The position numbers and the translations under genes are program-made. DNA of 64,000 nt, from contig JALWTA010000012.1 in assembly GCA_027082955.1 (NCBI GenBank), positions 24,664 through 88,663 on the forward strand. Direction: 5' to 3'. The notes under the pieces were generated by a model. That model did no database searches and was not told the origin of the DNA. It saw nothing but the letters and a program-made list of their open reading frames with translations. Positions 31,897 to 40,350 of this stretch are shown in pieces (position 1 is the stretch's first letter; each line of letters opens with the position of its first letter). This DNA is from Sulfurovum sp. GTDB taxonomy: Bacteria > Campylobacterota > Campylobacteria > Campylobacterales > Sulfurovaceae.

Positions 31897-32817
31897 TTAA
31901 AGGTCAAAGAGCTCTGTAGAGAGATAGCGTTCTGCCGTATCGCACAGAACAGTAACGATGGTCTTTCCTGTATGCTCGGGGCGTTTGGCAAGATCATAGA
32001 CTGCTTTGAGGTTTGCACCTGCCGAGATACCGATGAGCAGTCCCTCTTCTTTGGCAATACGGCTTGCCATAGCAAAAGCATCTTCATTGGAGATGGCAAA
32101 GACATCATCATATATTTCAGTATTGAGGATATCGGGGATGAACCCGGCACCGATTCCCTGTATCTTGTGCAGTCCTGCGGGTTTGCCTTCGAGAACTGCG
32201 GAGGTTAGGGGTTCTACAGCAGCAACGTAAAGATCGGGGTGATGCTCTTTGAGTACCTCTGCTGTACCTGTCAAAGTGCCGCCTGTTCCGACAGCAGCAA
32301 TGAACATATCTATTTTACCCTCTGTGTCATTCAGTATCTCAATGGCAGTGGTTTCACGGTGGATCTGTGGATTGTCAGGGTTACTGAACTGCTGCAGCAC
32401 AATGGCATCGTCCAGCTCTTTTACCAGGGCATCTGCTTTTTCAATGGCACCGTTCATGCCTTCAACTGCCGGTGTGAGTACCAGCTCTGCACCCAGATGA
32501 CTGAGCAGTTTTCTGCGTTCCAGGCTCATAGAGTCTGGCATGGTCAGAATGAGCTTTAACCCCTTTGCTGCACAAATAGCAGCCAGTCCTATGCCAGTAT
32601 TCCCGCTGGTTGGCTCGATGATGGTTGTGCTCTTTTTGATATCTCCGCGTTTGATTGCCTGATTTATCATGTTAAATGCGATACGGTCTTTGACCGATGA
32701 GGTAGGGTTCATGAACTCGCATTTGCCTAGTATGGTGGTACCGGTCTCGTCTGAAAGCGCATTGATCCTTACCAGCGGTGTATTGCCAATAAGCCCTTCA
32801 ATATTCTGAGCGATCAT
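31897..32817 (-). CDS. cysK: Cysteine synthase (O-acetylserine sulfhydrylase)
   Basis: A 306-residue PLP enzyme making cysteine from O-acetylserine and sulfide. The PLP Lys is in NPTSSVKDRIAFNMI, the phosphate loop is EPTSGNTGIGLA, and VGTGGTLTGTAEVLK is conserved. The start chosen is ATG at 32815-32817, with AAGGA seven bases upstream; a TTG 15 bases earlier is less likely. Its own promoter box lies in the 64-bp gap behind the carbonic anhydrase gene. Confidence 0.95.
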   Translation of the reverse strand: MIAQNIEGLIGNTPLVRINALSDETGTTILGKCEFMNPTSSVKDRIAFNMINQAIKRGDIKKSTTIIEPTSGNTGIGLAAICAAKGLKLILTMPDSMSLERRKLLSHLGAELVLTPAVEGMNGAIEKADALVKELDDAIVLQQFSNPDNPQIHRETTAIEILNDTEGKIDMFIAAVGTGGTLTGTAEVLKEHHPDLYVAAVEPLTSAVLEGKPAGLHKIQGIGAGFIPDILNTEIYDDVFAISNEDAFAMASRIAKEEGLLIGISAGANLKAVYDLAKRPEHTGKTIVTVLCDTAERYLSTELFDL

Positions 32818-32867
32818 ATCATTATCCTTCAACTATTAATAAATATAATTTAATCAATATTTATGTA

Positions 32868-32873
32868 ATTATA
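32868..32873 (-). promoter_or_regulatory. Probable cysK -10 box
   Basis: TATAAT on the minus strand within a very AT-rich 64-bp spacer, about 50 bp before the cysK start. It suggests that cysK can be transcribed apart from the upstream carbonic anhydrase gene. Confidence 0.45.
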
Positions 32874-32881
32874 CATTAAAA

Positions 32882-33526
32882 TTACTTTTGACTAAGTGGT
32901 TTGAACTCATAATCTTCATCGTCATAGTATTCGATGTCACCGTTTTCAATGTGATAATACCATCCATGCAGGTAGAGTTTCCCCTCATCAACATGCTTTT
33001 TAACAGCAGGATAGGTCAAAAGATTGTCAAGCTGGTGAATGACCGAAACTTTTTCTGTATAGCGCAGCAGCTCTTCATGCGGTTGCTCTTTGTGGGTGAG
33101 CATGGCAACCTTTTTGGCAGCATGTCCCAGTTCTAGCCATTTGATAGTGTGGATATTTTCGGGGGTAGGCTCGATCTCTTTGTAAAGTGCACTGATCGCT
33201 CCGCAGTGGGAGTGCCCGCATACAATGATGTCGGAGATCTCCAAAACAGATACGGCATACTCGATGGCAGATGCCGTGGCATGGTAGTCGGCATCGGGTC
33301 TAAAAGGTGCGACAAAGTTGCCGATATTTCTGACAATGAAAAGGTCACCTGCTTTGCTGCCGGTGATCATGGCAGGCATGACACGTGAATCGCTGCATCC
33401 AATAAAGAGTGCTTTAGGACTCTGCCCCTCCTCTACCAGTTTTTTGAAACGCTCTTTGTTTTGGTTGAATTTGACCCTCTTAAAGTTCTCATGACCGCTC
33501 TCAAAGGCTTTGATAGAATTATCCAT
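32882..33526 (-). CDS. can: Beta-class carbonic anhydrase
   Basis: A 214-residue zinc enzyme interconverting CO2 and bicarbonate. Zinc ligands and the Asp-Arg dyad are in [11 protein letters not shown] (residues near 43) and VCGHSHCGA (near 102). RNIGNFVAP is also conserved. In an autotrophic campylobacterote it would supply CO2 or bicarbonate for the reductive TCA cycle and carboxylases. The start ATG overlaps pyrC by eight bases, so it is translationally coupled to the pyrimidine gene. The symbol is by family; substrate regulation is not visible. Confidence 0.93.
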   Translation of the reverse strand: MDNSIKAFESGHENFKRVKFNQNKERFKKLVEEGQSPKALFIGCSDSRVMPAMITGSKAGDLFIVRNIGNFVAPFRPDADYHATASAIEYAVSVLEISDIIVCGHSHCGAISALYKEIEPTPENIHTIKWLELGHAAKKVAMLTHKEQPHEELLRYTEKVSVIHQLDNLLTYPAVKKHVDEGKLYLHGWYYHIENGDIEYYDDEDYEFKPLSQK

Positions 33527-34544
33527 CCATGACCTCCCTTATACTGTAGTCGATGGTCTCTCCCGCATACATCGGTACTACACCACCGTAGGATGTCGGA
33601 ACGGTGAACGGTTTTTCTTCAAGTATGATCTTCTTGGCAGGCGGGGTGATGCCGTAAATGCGCTGTGCATTGTTGCTGATGAAATCAGGCAGATTTTCAA
33701 TGGCACCATGTTTGGCAAAGAGCTCTGCAAGTACCTGCAGGGCGATGGGGGCAGTAAAGACCCCGGCAGCACATCCACATGCCTCTTTGGCTTCTCTTGG
33801 GTGCGGTGCGGAGTCGGAACCGAACATCACTTTGGGGTGAGCACTGAGGGCTGCCTGCAGCAGTGCTTCCCTGTCTTCAGGGCGTTTTGCGATGGGTTTG
33901 CAGAAAAGGTGCGGCTGGAGCATCCCTCCGGCAACATCATCAAGGGTAATGAGCAGGTGGTGCAGGGTAATGGTGGCATAAAGGTTTTCAAACCGCTCAA
34001 GTGCATCGACACTCGCTTTGGTAGTGATGTGTTCCATGATGATCTTGAGTTTGGGGAACGCCTGTGCCAGTTTCTCATAGATGGGTACAAACTCCGCCTC
34101 TCTGTCCATGACAAAGCCGTTGGTCTCTCCATGGATACAGAGCGGTATTGCAAGATCACTCATCGCTTCAAGGGCAGGGCGAAGGGTTTCGATGTCAAAC
34201 CCGCTGACACCCCCTTCGGAGTTGGTAGTAATACCTGCAGGGTAGAGTTTGATTGCAGTGATCTCCTCACGCAGACTTTCCAAAAAAGCATGGTCATATT
34301 CGGGTTTGAAAAAGAGTGTCATATAGGGGATGAATGTTTCATCACCAATAGCGTCCCTAATACGTGCTCGGTATGCAACAACCTCCTCTTTGGTGCAGAC
34401 TGGCGGGACAAGGTTTGGCATGATGATACCCCCGGAAAATGTCTTTGCGCTCTCTTTGGCGATGTTTTGTAGCATATCGCCGTCACGCAGGTGCAGGTGC
34501 ATATCGAGCGGGGAGTTAAGGGTGATCGTGCTTGCTGATGGCAT
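33519..34544 (-). CDS. pyrC: Dihydroorotase (PyrC, class II)
   Basis: A 341-residue amidohydrolase closing carbamoyl aspartate to dihydroorotate. [12 protein letters not shown] gives the two zinc His residues, and [13 protein letters not shown] holds the carbamylated Lys. Later metal-binding positions are CIHGET and EHITTK, and [12 protein letters not shown] holds the catalytic Asp. The length fits E. coli-type PyrC. The start overlaps the end of yidD by 29 bases. Confidence 0.95.
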   Translation of the reverse strand: MPSASTITLNSPLDMHLHLRDGDMLQNIAKESAKTFSGGIIMPNLVPPVCTKEEVVAYRARIRDAIGDETFIPYMTLFFKPEYDHAFLESLREEITAIKLYPAGITTNSEGGVSGFDIETLRPALEAMSDLAIPLCIHGETNGFVMDREAEFVPIYEKLAQAFPKLKIIMEHITTKASVDALERFENLYATITLHHLLITLDDVAGGMLQPHLFCKPIAKRPEDREALLQAALSAHPKVMFGSDSAPHPREAKEACGCAAGVFTAPIALQVLAELFAKHGAIENLPDFISNNAQRIYGITPPAKKIILEEKPFTVPTSYGGVVPMYAGETIDYSIREVMDG

Positions 34545-34884
34545 TGAAATCCTTTATGGCATAGTAGTGGGAACCTCCCGTGTCTTTGGGAACGAACCAA
34601 TAGATAATGGTGATTTTGCCACAAATATCATTAATATCGGGCGATAATGTCATCTTCGGCGGTTCAAATGTGACAACAGGGTAGTCTATGCCACCGGGGA
34701 AAAGCTGGTTACAGCGCAAAATGCGCAGGGTACTTGCTGCCAGTGCTTTATGCGGTACATTGCACTCAAACTGCCATTTGGCATACTCCGAACAGGTAGG
34801 ATAGTAGCGGCAGTTGGCAGGCAGCATTTTAGAAATGTACTGGTAGCCTTTGATGGGGGCAGTGTAAAATTTTTTCAGCTTCAT
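34516..34884 (-). CDS. yidD: Membrane protein insertion efficiency factor YidD
   Basis: A 122-residue YidD protein, peripheral at the inner membrane and helping YidC-dependent insertion. The hallmark [11 protein letters not shown] is present (near residue 25), preceded by an amphipathic N-terminus ([15 protein letters not shown]), with [14 protein letters not shown] after it. It has a C-terminal extension of about 45 residues beyond the compact family core. It normally sits beside rnpA/yidC; here it lies between pyrC and a toxin gene and overlaps both. Confidence 0.9.
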   Translation of the reverse strand: MKLKKFYTAPIKGYQYISKMLPANCRYYPTCSEYAKWQFECNVPHKALAASTLRILRCNQLFPGGIDYPVVTFEPPKMTLSPDINDICGKITIIYWFVPKDTGGSHYYAIKDFNAISKHDHP

Positions 34885-35165
34885 AGATCTGGAAGGTTTT
34901 CTCTATATATGGTGATGACTAAAATATAGTCTGTTTCAATGCGGTAGAGTATTGAGTAGCGTTGGTGGACGATTTTGCGTATCCCTTTGCCAAATTCATC
35001 CGCAGGACGCCCGATCTTTGGAAATTCACTCAAATGGGCAGAAATATGTTTTTGCAGCCTTCGTACATAACGGATTGTGAAACTTTTTGATCTGCTTTCT
35101 TGATAGATATACTCAGTGATATCATTGAGTTTACGATGAAATGTAGGGGTAAATTTAATCTTCAT
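34881..35165 (-). CDS. ParE/RelE-type toxin
   Basis: A 94-residue toxin of the ParE/RelE superfamily: FTPTFHRKLNDITEYIYQESRSKSFTIRYVRRLQKHI is the typical helical hairpin, and VHQRYSILYRIETDYILVITIYR the C-terminal sheet. ParE toxins poison gyrase, RelE toxins cut mRNA; sequence alone does not decide. It overlaps the antitoxin gene by 11 bases and the downstream yidD by four. Confidence 0.85.
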   Translation of the reverse strand: MKIKFTPTFHRKLNDITEYIYQESRSKSFTIRYVRRLQKHISAHLSEFPKIGRPADEFGKGIRKIVHQRYSILYRIETDYILVITIYRENLPDL

Positions 35166-35409
35166 ATTTTGCTAAAACAGTATCAAATACTTCATCGATA
35201 TCCATCAGGTCGCCTCGTTCAGCTTCAAGAAGTGCCTCTTCTACTTCCCGCTTCAATGCTGCATGGGTATGGTTGTACTTATCCATAGAAAGCATCACGA
35301 CAGTTTTGTCATTTTTGGTGGTGATGATCACTTCTTCATCATTGTCACAGACTTCATCGATGATGGATTTGAGGTTGTTTCTTGCGTGTGAATAGTTAAC
35401 CACTTGCAT
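35155..35409 (-). CDS. Phd/YefM-type antitoxin
   Basis: An 84-residue antitoxin: MQVVNYSHARNNLKSIIDEVCDNDEEVIITTKNDKTVVMLSMDKYN is the classical Phd/YefM DNA-binding fold, followed by an acidic tail that would wrap the toxin. The ATG at 35407-35409 has AAAGGATTTTC in front. A longer open frame reaches into lnt but is not the gene. Antitoxin-first order and overlap are typical; such genes usually repress their own promoter. Confidence 0.9.
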   Translation of the reverse strand: MQVVNYSHARNNLKSIIDEVCDNDEEVIITTKNDKTVVMLSMDKYNHTHAALKREVEEALLEAERGDLMDIDEVFDTVLAKYED

Positions 35410-35462
35410 GAAAATCCTTTTGTACAAGATTTTGTCAATTATAGTGGAAAGAGATAGAAATG

Positions 35463-36806
35463 TCAATGTGATGCAGGTATAACGTGCCCATTTTGAATGA
35501 CATAGGATGGTGCCATATTGACGGCATGGTAGATGATGGTACCGTATTTTTTTGAATAGTACTGCAACAGCAGACGCTGAAGGGTCGGTTCGATGGAGGG
35601 GATGAACCATCCGTTATTGCTAAGCACGATCATATGTTTTGGTCGACCTTCATAGAGTGTTTCACTGGTAGCTTCAAAGCAGATGGCGTTGCGGTAGCGT
35701 ACACTGCCAAGCATATAATCAGTAATGTTGCTGTCTGCTTTGTAATCGACCGCACCGTCGTAGAAAACTTTGTTGACCCAGTCACTCAGAAAGTCCGGAA
35801 GCGGATTTTTCTCTCCGAAAGGAACAAGCAGCACCTTGTTGGCACGTTCAATAGAGCCGTTTTTATGGAAGATATAGGTGCTGTTTCTGGGGATGCCGTC
35901 CTCCCAGTAGAGTGCTCCGGTAACGATGTTGATCTTTCGGGCACGGTTTTGCAATGCCAGATAGAGCCACGGTGTGCGTTCAAGATAGACAGGAAATGCG
36001 GTCTCTGGCAGTACGACCGTAGAGGCGTTGGCATCGATGGTATGGTCTATCTTTTGAAGGAGTTTGTGAAACTGTGCCGGCTGTTGTGTTCTGTCCCATT
36101 TTGCCTCTACAGGGGTATGTGTGGTGACCAAAGCGATCTTCTCTTCAGGGATTTTGGACAGAGGTACTGATGTCGGCTGCCAGGCAAGCAGCAGCAGCGG
36201 CAGAAAAATGACGGTACGTCGGTAGAGGGAGAGTACCAAAACAGCAAGGATTAGGGCAAACTGCCACTTTTCGATGCCAAAATAGCTCTGCACGAATATC
36301 AGTTCGGGTTTGAACCAGTCAAATGAGAGCGGGTGGAGGTAGCTCATGCTTAAAAGCCCGAGGCTTTTAAGCATGAAAGTGAAGAGCGAAGAGTGAAGAG
36401 TGAAGCGTGTTGGTATGTATTGCTTTGCAATACTTTTGTTTTGAAGAAGTTTATAGGGAAGAACTTCTGAGGTTTTGGCGATGATCCAAAAGAGTGTGGC
36501 GTAGACCAGTGCGATGAAAAGTATGGCAAACGGTATTGCCCATGACATTTGGTAGTGGATGAAACTCAGTCCGATCCACCAGAACCAGAAGAGTCCGAAG
36601 AAGAGCCCGGCAAAGAACCAGACACGGGCATTTCCGTATAACAGCAATGTTATTGAGAAGAGTCCCAAAAGAGTGTCAACTGCGGGAAAACGGATATGCC
36701 AATAGTCAAAATAGATAAAAAGCGAACCTAAAAGTGCAGCGGCAAAACCATACAGCAGCGGATGTGTTTTGCCCTGAAAAAGGGTGTTGTATTTGGATGT
36801 CGGCAA
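35463..36806 (-). CDS. lnt: Apolipoprotein N-acyltransferase carrying an in-frame repeat insertion
   Basis: A 447-residue inner membrane enzyme adding the third acyl chain to lipoproteins. The N-terminal half has several hydrophobic helices; the nitrilase domain holds the triad in LPETAFPVYLE (Glu), PFGEKNPLPDF (Lys) and RNAICFEATSE (Cys). Residues about 122-155 (including TRFTLHSSLFTFMLKSLG) are encoded by a complete heptad/hairpin element inserted in frame, between a helix and the LSMSYLHPLSFDW segment. The periplasmic catalytic part is untouched, so the protein is probably active. The gene is divergent from yajC. Confidence 0.92.
   Translation of the reverse strand: MPTSKYNTLFQGKTHPLLYGFAAALLGSLFIYFDYWHIRFPAVDTLLGLFSITLLLYGNARVWFFAGLFFGLFWFWWIGLSFIHYQMSWAIPFAILFIALVYATLFWIIAKTSEVLPYKLLQNKSIAKQYIPTRFTLHSSLFTFMLKSLGLLSMSYLHPLSFDWFKPELIFVQSYFGIEKWQFALILAVLVLSLYRRTVIFLPLLLLAWQPTSVPLSKIPEEKIALVTTHTPVEAKWDRTQQPAQFHKLLQKIDHTIDANASTVVLPETAFPVYLERTPWLYLALQNRARKINIVTGALYWEDGIPRNSTYIFHKNGSIERANKVLLVPFGEKNPLPDFLSDWVNKVFYDGAVDYKADSNITDYMLGSVRYRNAICFEATSETLYEGRPKHMIVLSNNGWFIPSIEPTLQRLLLQYYSKKYGTIIYHAVNMAPSYVIQNGHVIPASH
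36344..36433 (+). repeat. Composite heptad element inside lnt
   Basis: H1 is a perfect 15-bp inverted repeat (36344-36358 and 36362-36376, loop cga). Four heptads follow (GTGAAGA, GCGAAGA, GTGAAGA, GTGAAGC; 36379-36406). H2 is GTATTGC-ttt-GCAATAC at 36417-36433. The layout is identical to the intergenic copies, yet it lies wholly within an open coding frame on the other strand. Confidence 0.85.
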
Positions 36807-36868
36807 AAAGGCTCCTGTTAATATAAAGGTGCTAAAATATTGTCCAATTTTACCATAAAGGACTTTCT

Positions 36869-37156
36869 ATGGCACAACAGGGCAGCCTGATAGGATCATT
36901 TGTACCGCTATTGATTCTTTTCGCAATCTTCTACTTTTTGATCATTCGACCGCAGAACAAGCAGCGCAAGGCGCATGAAGAGATGCTTGCTTCTTTAAAA
37001 AAAGGGGACAAGGTTATTACCAACGGAGGGCTTATCGCTACGATTGTAAAGCCTGAAGAGGATTTTCTGAAAATCAAACTGAATGATGAAACGATAGTAA
37101 GACTAGATAGAGCTTTCGTGGCAAGAAAGGTCGATGACGGTAATGAAAACGCTTAA
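36869..37156 (+). CDS. yajC: Preprotein translocase subunit YajC
   Basis: A 95-residue single-pass protein of the SecDF-YajC complex. One transmembrane helix (residues 9-27, FVPLLILFAIFYFLIIRPQNKQRK) is followed by the conserved LKKGDKVITNGGLIATIV. AAAGGACTTTCT precedes the ATG. Its 3' end overlaps secD, forming the standard yajC-secD-secF operon. Confidence 0.96.
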   Translation: MAQQGSLIGSFVPLLILFAIFYFLIIRPQNKQRKAHEEMLASLKKGDKVITNGGLIATIVKPEEDFLKIKLNDETIVRLDRAFVARKVDDGNENA

Positions 37157-38726
37157 TTTCAGACTGCTGCTTTTTGTCTTTGCACTGATATTTGGAGTGG
37201 TCTTTTCCATTCCGTCCCTAACGCAAAGCAAAAGCGGGAAAAAGATCACGCTCGGTTTGGATCTTCAGGGCGGACTTCATATGCTTCTGGGAGTCAAAAG
37301 TGATGTCGCCATCCAATCTCGTACCAAGTCCATCGCGGCAAGTGTCAAATATCTGTTTGACGATGCAGAGATCATTTTTGATGATCTTCGGGTTTCCGGT
37401 GAAGGTGTCGTAACTTTCGAACTGCTTGACAATGATGATGTGCAAAAAGCCATGGCGCTTCTAAAAAAGGAGATTCCTGGTACACAGTTGACGCAGAACG
37501 GATTGAAGTTTACACTAAAAATGACACCGCAGGAGATGGTACGTACCAAACAGAATGCCATTAAGCAGGCAGTCGATACCATCCGTAACCGTCTGAATGA
37601 GTTCGGTCTTGCAGAACCAACCGTTGCAAAGCAGGGGAAAGATAAGATTCTTGTGGAAGTACCGGGTATCAAGACCCAAGCAGACGAACAGAGGATCCGG
37701 GAGCTTATTGCCAGAGCAGCGCATTTACAGCTGATGGCGGTGGACGAGGAACGTGCTGCACGCGTCATGAGTATGAGTCTCAATGAAGCCAAAAGCTATG
37801 GTGATGTGATCTTGCCGGATGTGTACAATGAAAAACAGAAATATCTGCTGCATGCGATTCCTGTGCTCGATGGTTCTATGCTGACTGATGCCAAGGTTGG
37901 TTTTGATAAGAACAATCAGCCGGTGATCAACTTTACCCTTAACGGACAGGGAGCGAAGATATTCGGTGACTTTACTGCTAAAGCAGTGGGCAAACGTATG
38001 GCAGTGGTACTTGACAACAAGGTCTACTCTGCACCGGTGATCCGTGAGCGTATCGGTGGCGGGCGTGTACAAATATCGGGCAGCTTCACTATCAATGAAG
38101 CACATGACCTCGCCATCGCGCTGCGTTCGGGTGCGCTGCTTGCGCCGGTTTACGTAATGGAAAAACGTTCTGTTGGTCCAAGCCTCGGGGCAGACAACAT
38201 CAAAGCAAGTATGATGGCGCTGATCTTGGGATTTGTGCTGGTCGTTGCCTTTATGGTGCTCTACTACGGTATGGCGGGTATTGTGGCGGACATTGCACTG
38301 GTAGGCAACCTTTTCCTTATTTTGGCGATCATGTCGCTTTTCGGTGCGACGCTGACCCTGCCGGGTATGGCAGGTATTGTCCTGACGGTCGGTATGGCGG
38401 TCGATGCCAACGTGATTATCAACGAGCGTATCCGCGAACTGCTACATGAAGGCAAATCGGTTGCCAAGTCTATCGAAGAAGGGTACGACAAAGCCTTTAC
38501 CGCAATTCTCGATGCCAATGTGACAACACTCATTGCTGCGGTAGTACTCTGGGCATACGGTACCGGACCGCTCAAGGGATTTGCATTGACGATGGGGATC
38601 GGTATCCTCGCTTCGATGCTGACTGCAATCGTAGGAACACATGGTATCTACCAGTGGCTGATGCCAAAGATCGACAGAAAACGGCTTGGTTTCTGGTTCG
38701 GTATTAAAACAGAGGGGGCAAAATAA
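37134..38726 (+). CDS. secD: Protein translocase subunit SecD
   Basis: A 530-residue RND-type membrane protein that uses the proton gradient to complete export through SecYEG. DLQGGLHMLL is the conserved first periplasmic motif; six transmembrane helices lie in the C-terminal third, with GMAVDANVIINERIRE as the proton-path motif. The start may be ATG 37134 or ATG 37143 (MKTLNFRLLLF); the ribosome binding site AAAGG fits neither perfectly. It overlaps yajC by 23 bases and secF by one (TAATG). Confidence 0.96.
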   Translation: MTVMKTLNFRLLLFVFALIFGVVFSIPSLTQSKSGKKITLGLDLQGGLHMLLGVKSDVAIQSRTKSIAASVKYLFDDAEIIFDDLRVSGEGVVTFELLDNDDVQKAMALLKKEIPGTQLTQNGLKFTLKMTPQEMVRTKQNAIKQAVDTIRNRLNEFGLAEPTVAKQGKDKILVEVPGIKTQADEQRIRELIARAAHLQLMAVDEERAARVMSMSLNEAKSYGDVILPDVYNEKQKYLLHAIPVLDGSMLTDAKVGFDKNNQPVINFTLNGQGAKIFGDFTAKAVGKRMAVVLDNKVYSAPVIRERIGGGRVQISGSFTINEAHDLAIALRSGALLAPVYVMEKRSVGPSLGADNIKASMMALILGFVLVVAFMVLYYGMAGIVADIALVGNLFLILAIMSLFGATLTLPGMAGIVLTVGMAVDANVIINERIRELLHEGKSVAKSIEEGYDKAFTAILDANVTTLIAAVVLWAYGTGPLKGFALTMGIGILASMLTAIVGTHGIYQWLMPKIDRKRLGFWFGIKTEGAK

Positions 38727-39697
38727 TGGAAGTCTTCAAGTATGACAAACCGATCGCGTTGATGCGCCAGAGCAAACGCTTTGGCATCCTCTCTGTGACA
38801 TTGGTACTTGTGTCACTGATCCTGATCTTTACCAAAGGGTTCAACTACGGACTTGATTTTGCCGGCGGTACACTCGTACAGGTACATTATGAGCAAAAAG
38901 CCCCTATTGAGAAGATCAGAAAAGCAATTACCCAGGATAAGCACTATGAAAATGCCAGTGTGACCTACTTTGGCGATGACAATGAGATCATTATCCGTAC
39001 CAAGAATAGCAGCAAATCGCTGGGTAAAGATATGGGCGATACGATGCGTCAACTGCTGCAAGGTACCGGCAACTTCAAAGTGCGCCGTGTCGATATGGTC
39101 GGTGCGAAAGTCGGTTCGGAGCTGAGAGAGAAGGGGATCATGTCGCTTGTACTGGCGATTTTGGGTATTTTGATCTATGTCTCTTTCCGTTTTGAGTGGC
39201 GATTTGCCGTTGCATCGGTATTGGCACTGGTACATGACGTGACCATCGCGATGGGTGCGGTAGTGCTCTTTAACATTGAGGTCAATCTCGATACCTTAGC
39301 TGCCCTTCTGACGATACTTGGGTATTCACTCAACGATACCATTATTGTCTTTGACCGTATCAGGGAAGGGATCAGCGAGAGTAAGGAGACAGCACTCGAC
39401 AAGATCATCAACGAGTCGGTCACACAGACACTCTCCCGTACCACATTGACCTCTCTGACAACATTCTTTGTTGTATTGACGCTCTTCCTTTTTGGCGGGG
39501 AGATCATCAAAGGGTTCAGCTTTACCCTGCTTGTAGGTGTGGTGGTAGGAACCTACTCATCGATCTTCGTTGCATCGCCTATCTTGATGTGGCTTGGATT
39601 CTCTGTAAAGGATTTCCGCGAAAAAGAGGCGGAAAAACGCAAACGGGAGAAGGAAAAAGAGAAAATGCGCCAGATGTACGAAGGCGGAACGCTGTAG
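38726..39697 (+). CDS. secF: Protein translocase subunit SecF
   Basis: A 323-residue partner of SecD. GLDFAGGTLVQVHY is the first periplasmic motif; LTILGYSLNDTIIVFDRIRE is the hallmark membrane motif. The C-terminus is a basic/acidic cytosolic tail (EKEAEKRKREKEKEK). The last 32 bases up to the final Leu codon are duplicated 129 bp downstream, where the copy again ends in the codons for GGTL and a stop, so the present C-terminus arose by, or survived, an insertion. Confidence 0.96.
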   Translation: MEVFKYDKPIALMRQSKRFGILSVTLVLVSLILIFTKGFNYGLDFAGGTLVQVHYEQKAPIEKIRKAITQDKHYENASVTYFGDDNEIIIRTKNSSKSLGKDMGDTMRQLLQGTGNFKVRRVDMVGAKVGSELREKGIMSLVLAILGILIYVSFRFEWRFAVASVLALVHDVTIAMGAVVLFNIEVNLDTLAALLTILGYSLNDTIIVFDRIREGISESKETALDKIINESVTQTLSRTTLTSLTTFFVVLTLFLFGGEIIKGFSFTLLVGVVVGTYSSIFVASPILMWLGFSVKDFREKEAEKRKREKEKEKMRQMYEGGTL

Positions 39698-39822
39698 TAT
39701 ATTGGGGCATTTTCTCCTGAGCCAAAGGCGAAGCTTTAGTGAGAGGAATTTTCAGGGAGCTTTGCTCTCTGAAAAGGAGAAATAAATAAAAAAATGCGCC
39801 AGATGTACGAAGGCGGAACGCT
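39662..39822 (+). repeat. Perfect 32-bp duplication of the secF 3' end around a structured 97-bp insert
   Basis: Bases 39662-39693 recur exactly at 39791-39822. The insert (39694-39790) contains an outer 8-bp stem (TTTCTCCT at 39711-39718, AGGAGAAA at 39775-39782) and an inner hairpin of ten pairs (TTCAGGGAGC, loop ttt; 39751-39773). Both copies keep the same final codons and then stop (TAG in the first, TAA in the second). Confidence 0.85.
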
Positions 39823-39827
39823 TTAAA

Positions 39828-39879
39828 TCTAAAATCGGCTTTGCCGATTTTAGAAATTAAAAATTAAAAGGTAGAAATT
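39828..39879 (+). repeat. Composite heptad element before the DUF6394 gene
   Basis: H1 is a perfect 12-bp hairpin with loop ttt (39828-39839 / 39843-39854). Four AT-rich heptads follow (AGAAATT, AAAAATT, AAAAGGT, AGAAATT; 39852-39879). No H2 is present. Confidence 0.65.
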
Positions 39880-39958
39880 AAACATTTGTAAAATATGTGT
39901 TATATTGAGAAGATTATTTTCTTTTGAATAAAACGCATTTTAGCTTAAAGGAGCAGGT

Positions 39959-40297
39959 ATGCAGTGGGGTAAGGTTTTTTATATCTTTTTTACACTGATG
40001 TCACTGACGACATCGGCAGCGTTTCTCTATGAAGATTCGGCAATTGCGCTTTTTATTGCCGGATCGGTTAATATGGTCTCAACCATTCTCAAGATAGGTG
40101 TGCGTAACATCCTTTCAGCAGAACTGCTTGCCGGATCGCTGGTGGCGGATCTGCACCTGATCCCAGCATTCTTTGCACTACAGTTTTATCATAACAAGAG
40201 TATTGCCATAGGGCTTGTCATTGGTGCGGTCATCGCCAACGTCTATACGATCATCGTTTCTATGATCGAGAGTTCCAAAGAGAAAGTGGACTTTTAA
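39959..40297 (+). CDS. DUF6394-like small membrane protein
   Basis: A 112-residue integral membrane protein with about four hydrophobic segments (VFYIFFTLMSLTTSAAFLY, IALFIAGSVNMVSTILKIG, LLAGSLVADLHLIPAFFAL, IGLVIGAVIANVYTIIVSM). It matches my memory of the DUF6394 family of Campylobacterota; the function is unknown. AAAGGAGCAGGT precedes the ATG. It is separated from ovoA by 53 bp containing a CTCGCAG/CTGCGGG hairpin. Confidence 0.78.
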   Translation: MQWGKVFYIFFTLMSLTTSAAFLYEDSAIALFIAGSVNMVSTILKIGVRNILSAELLAGSLVADLHLIPAFFALQFYHNKSIAIGLVIGAVIANVYTIIVSMIESSKEKVDF

Positions 40298-40350
40298 AGT
40301 TTTGTTATCTTGACTCGCAGGTGACTGCGGGCAAAAAGTGAGGGAAAGAG

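Noticed and set aside
33510..34472. 320-codon plus-strand frame opposite pyrC
   Set aside because: Complement of dihydroorotase, whose metal and Lys motifs are intact.
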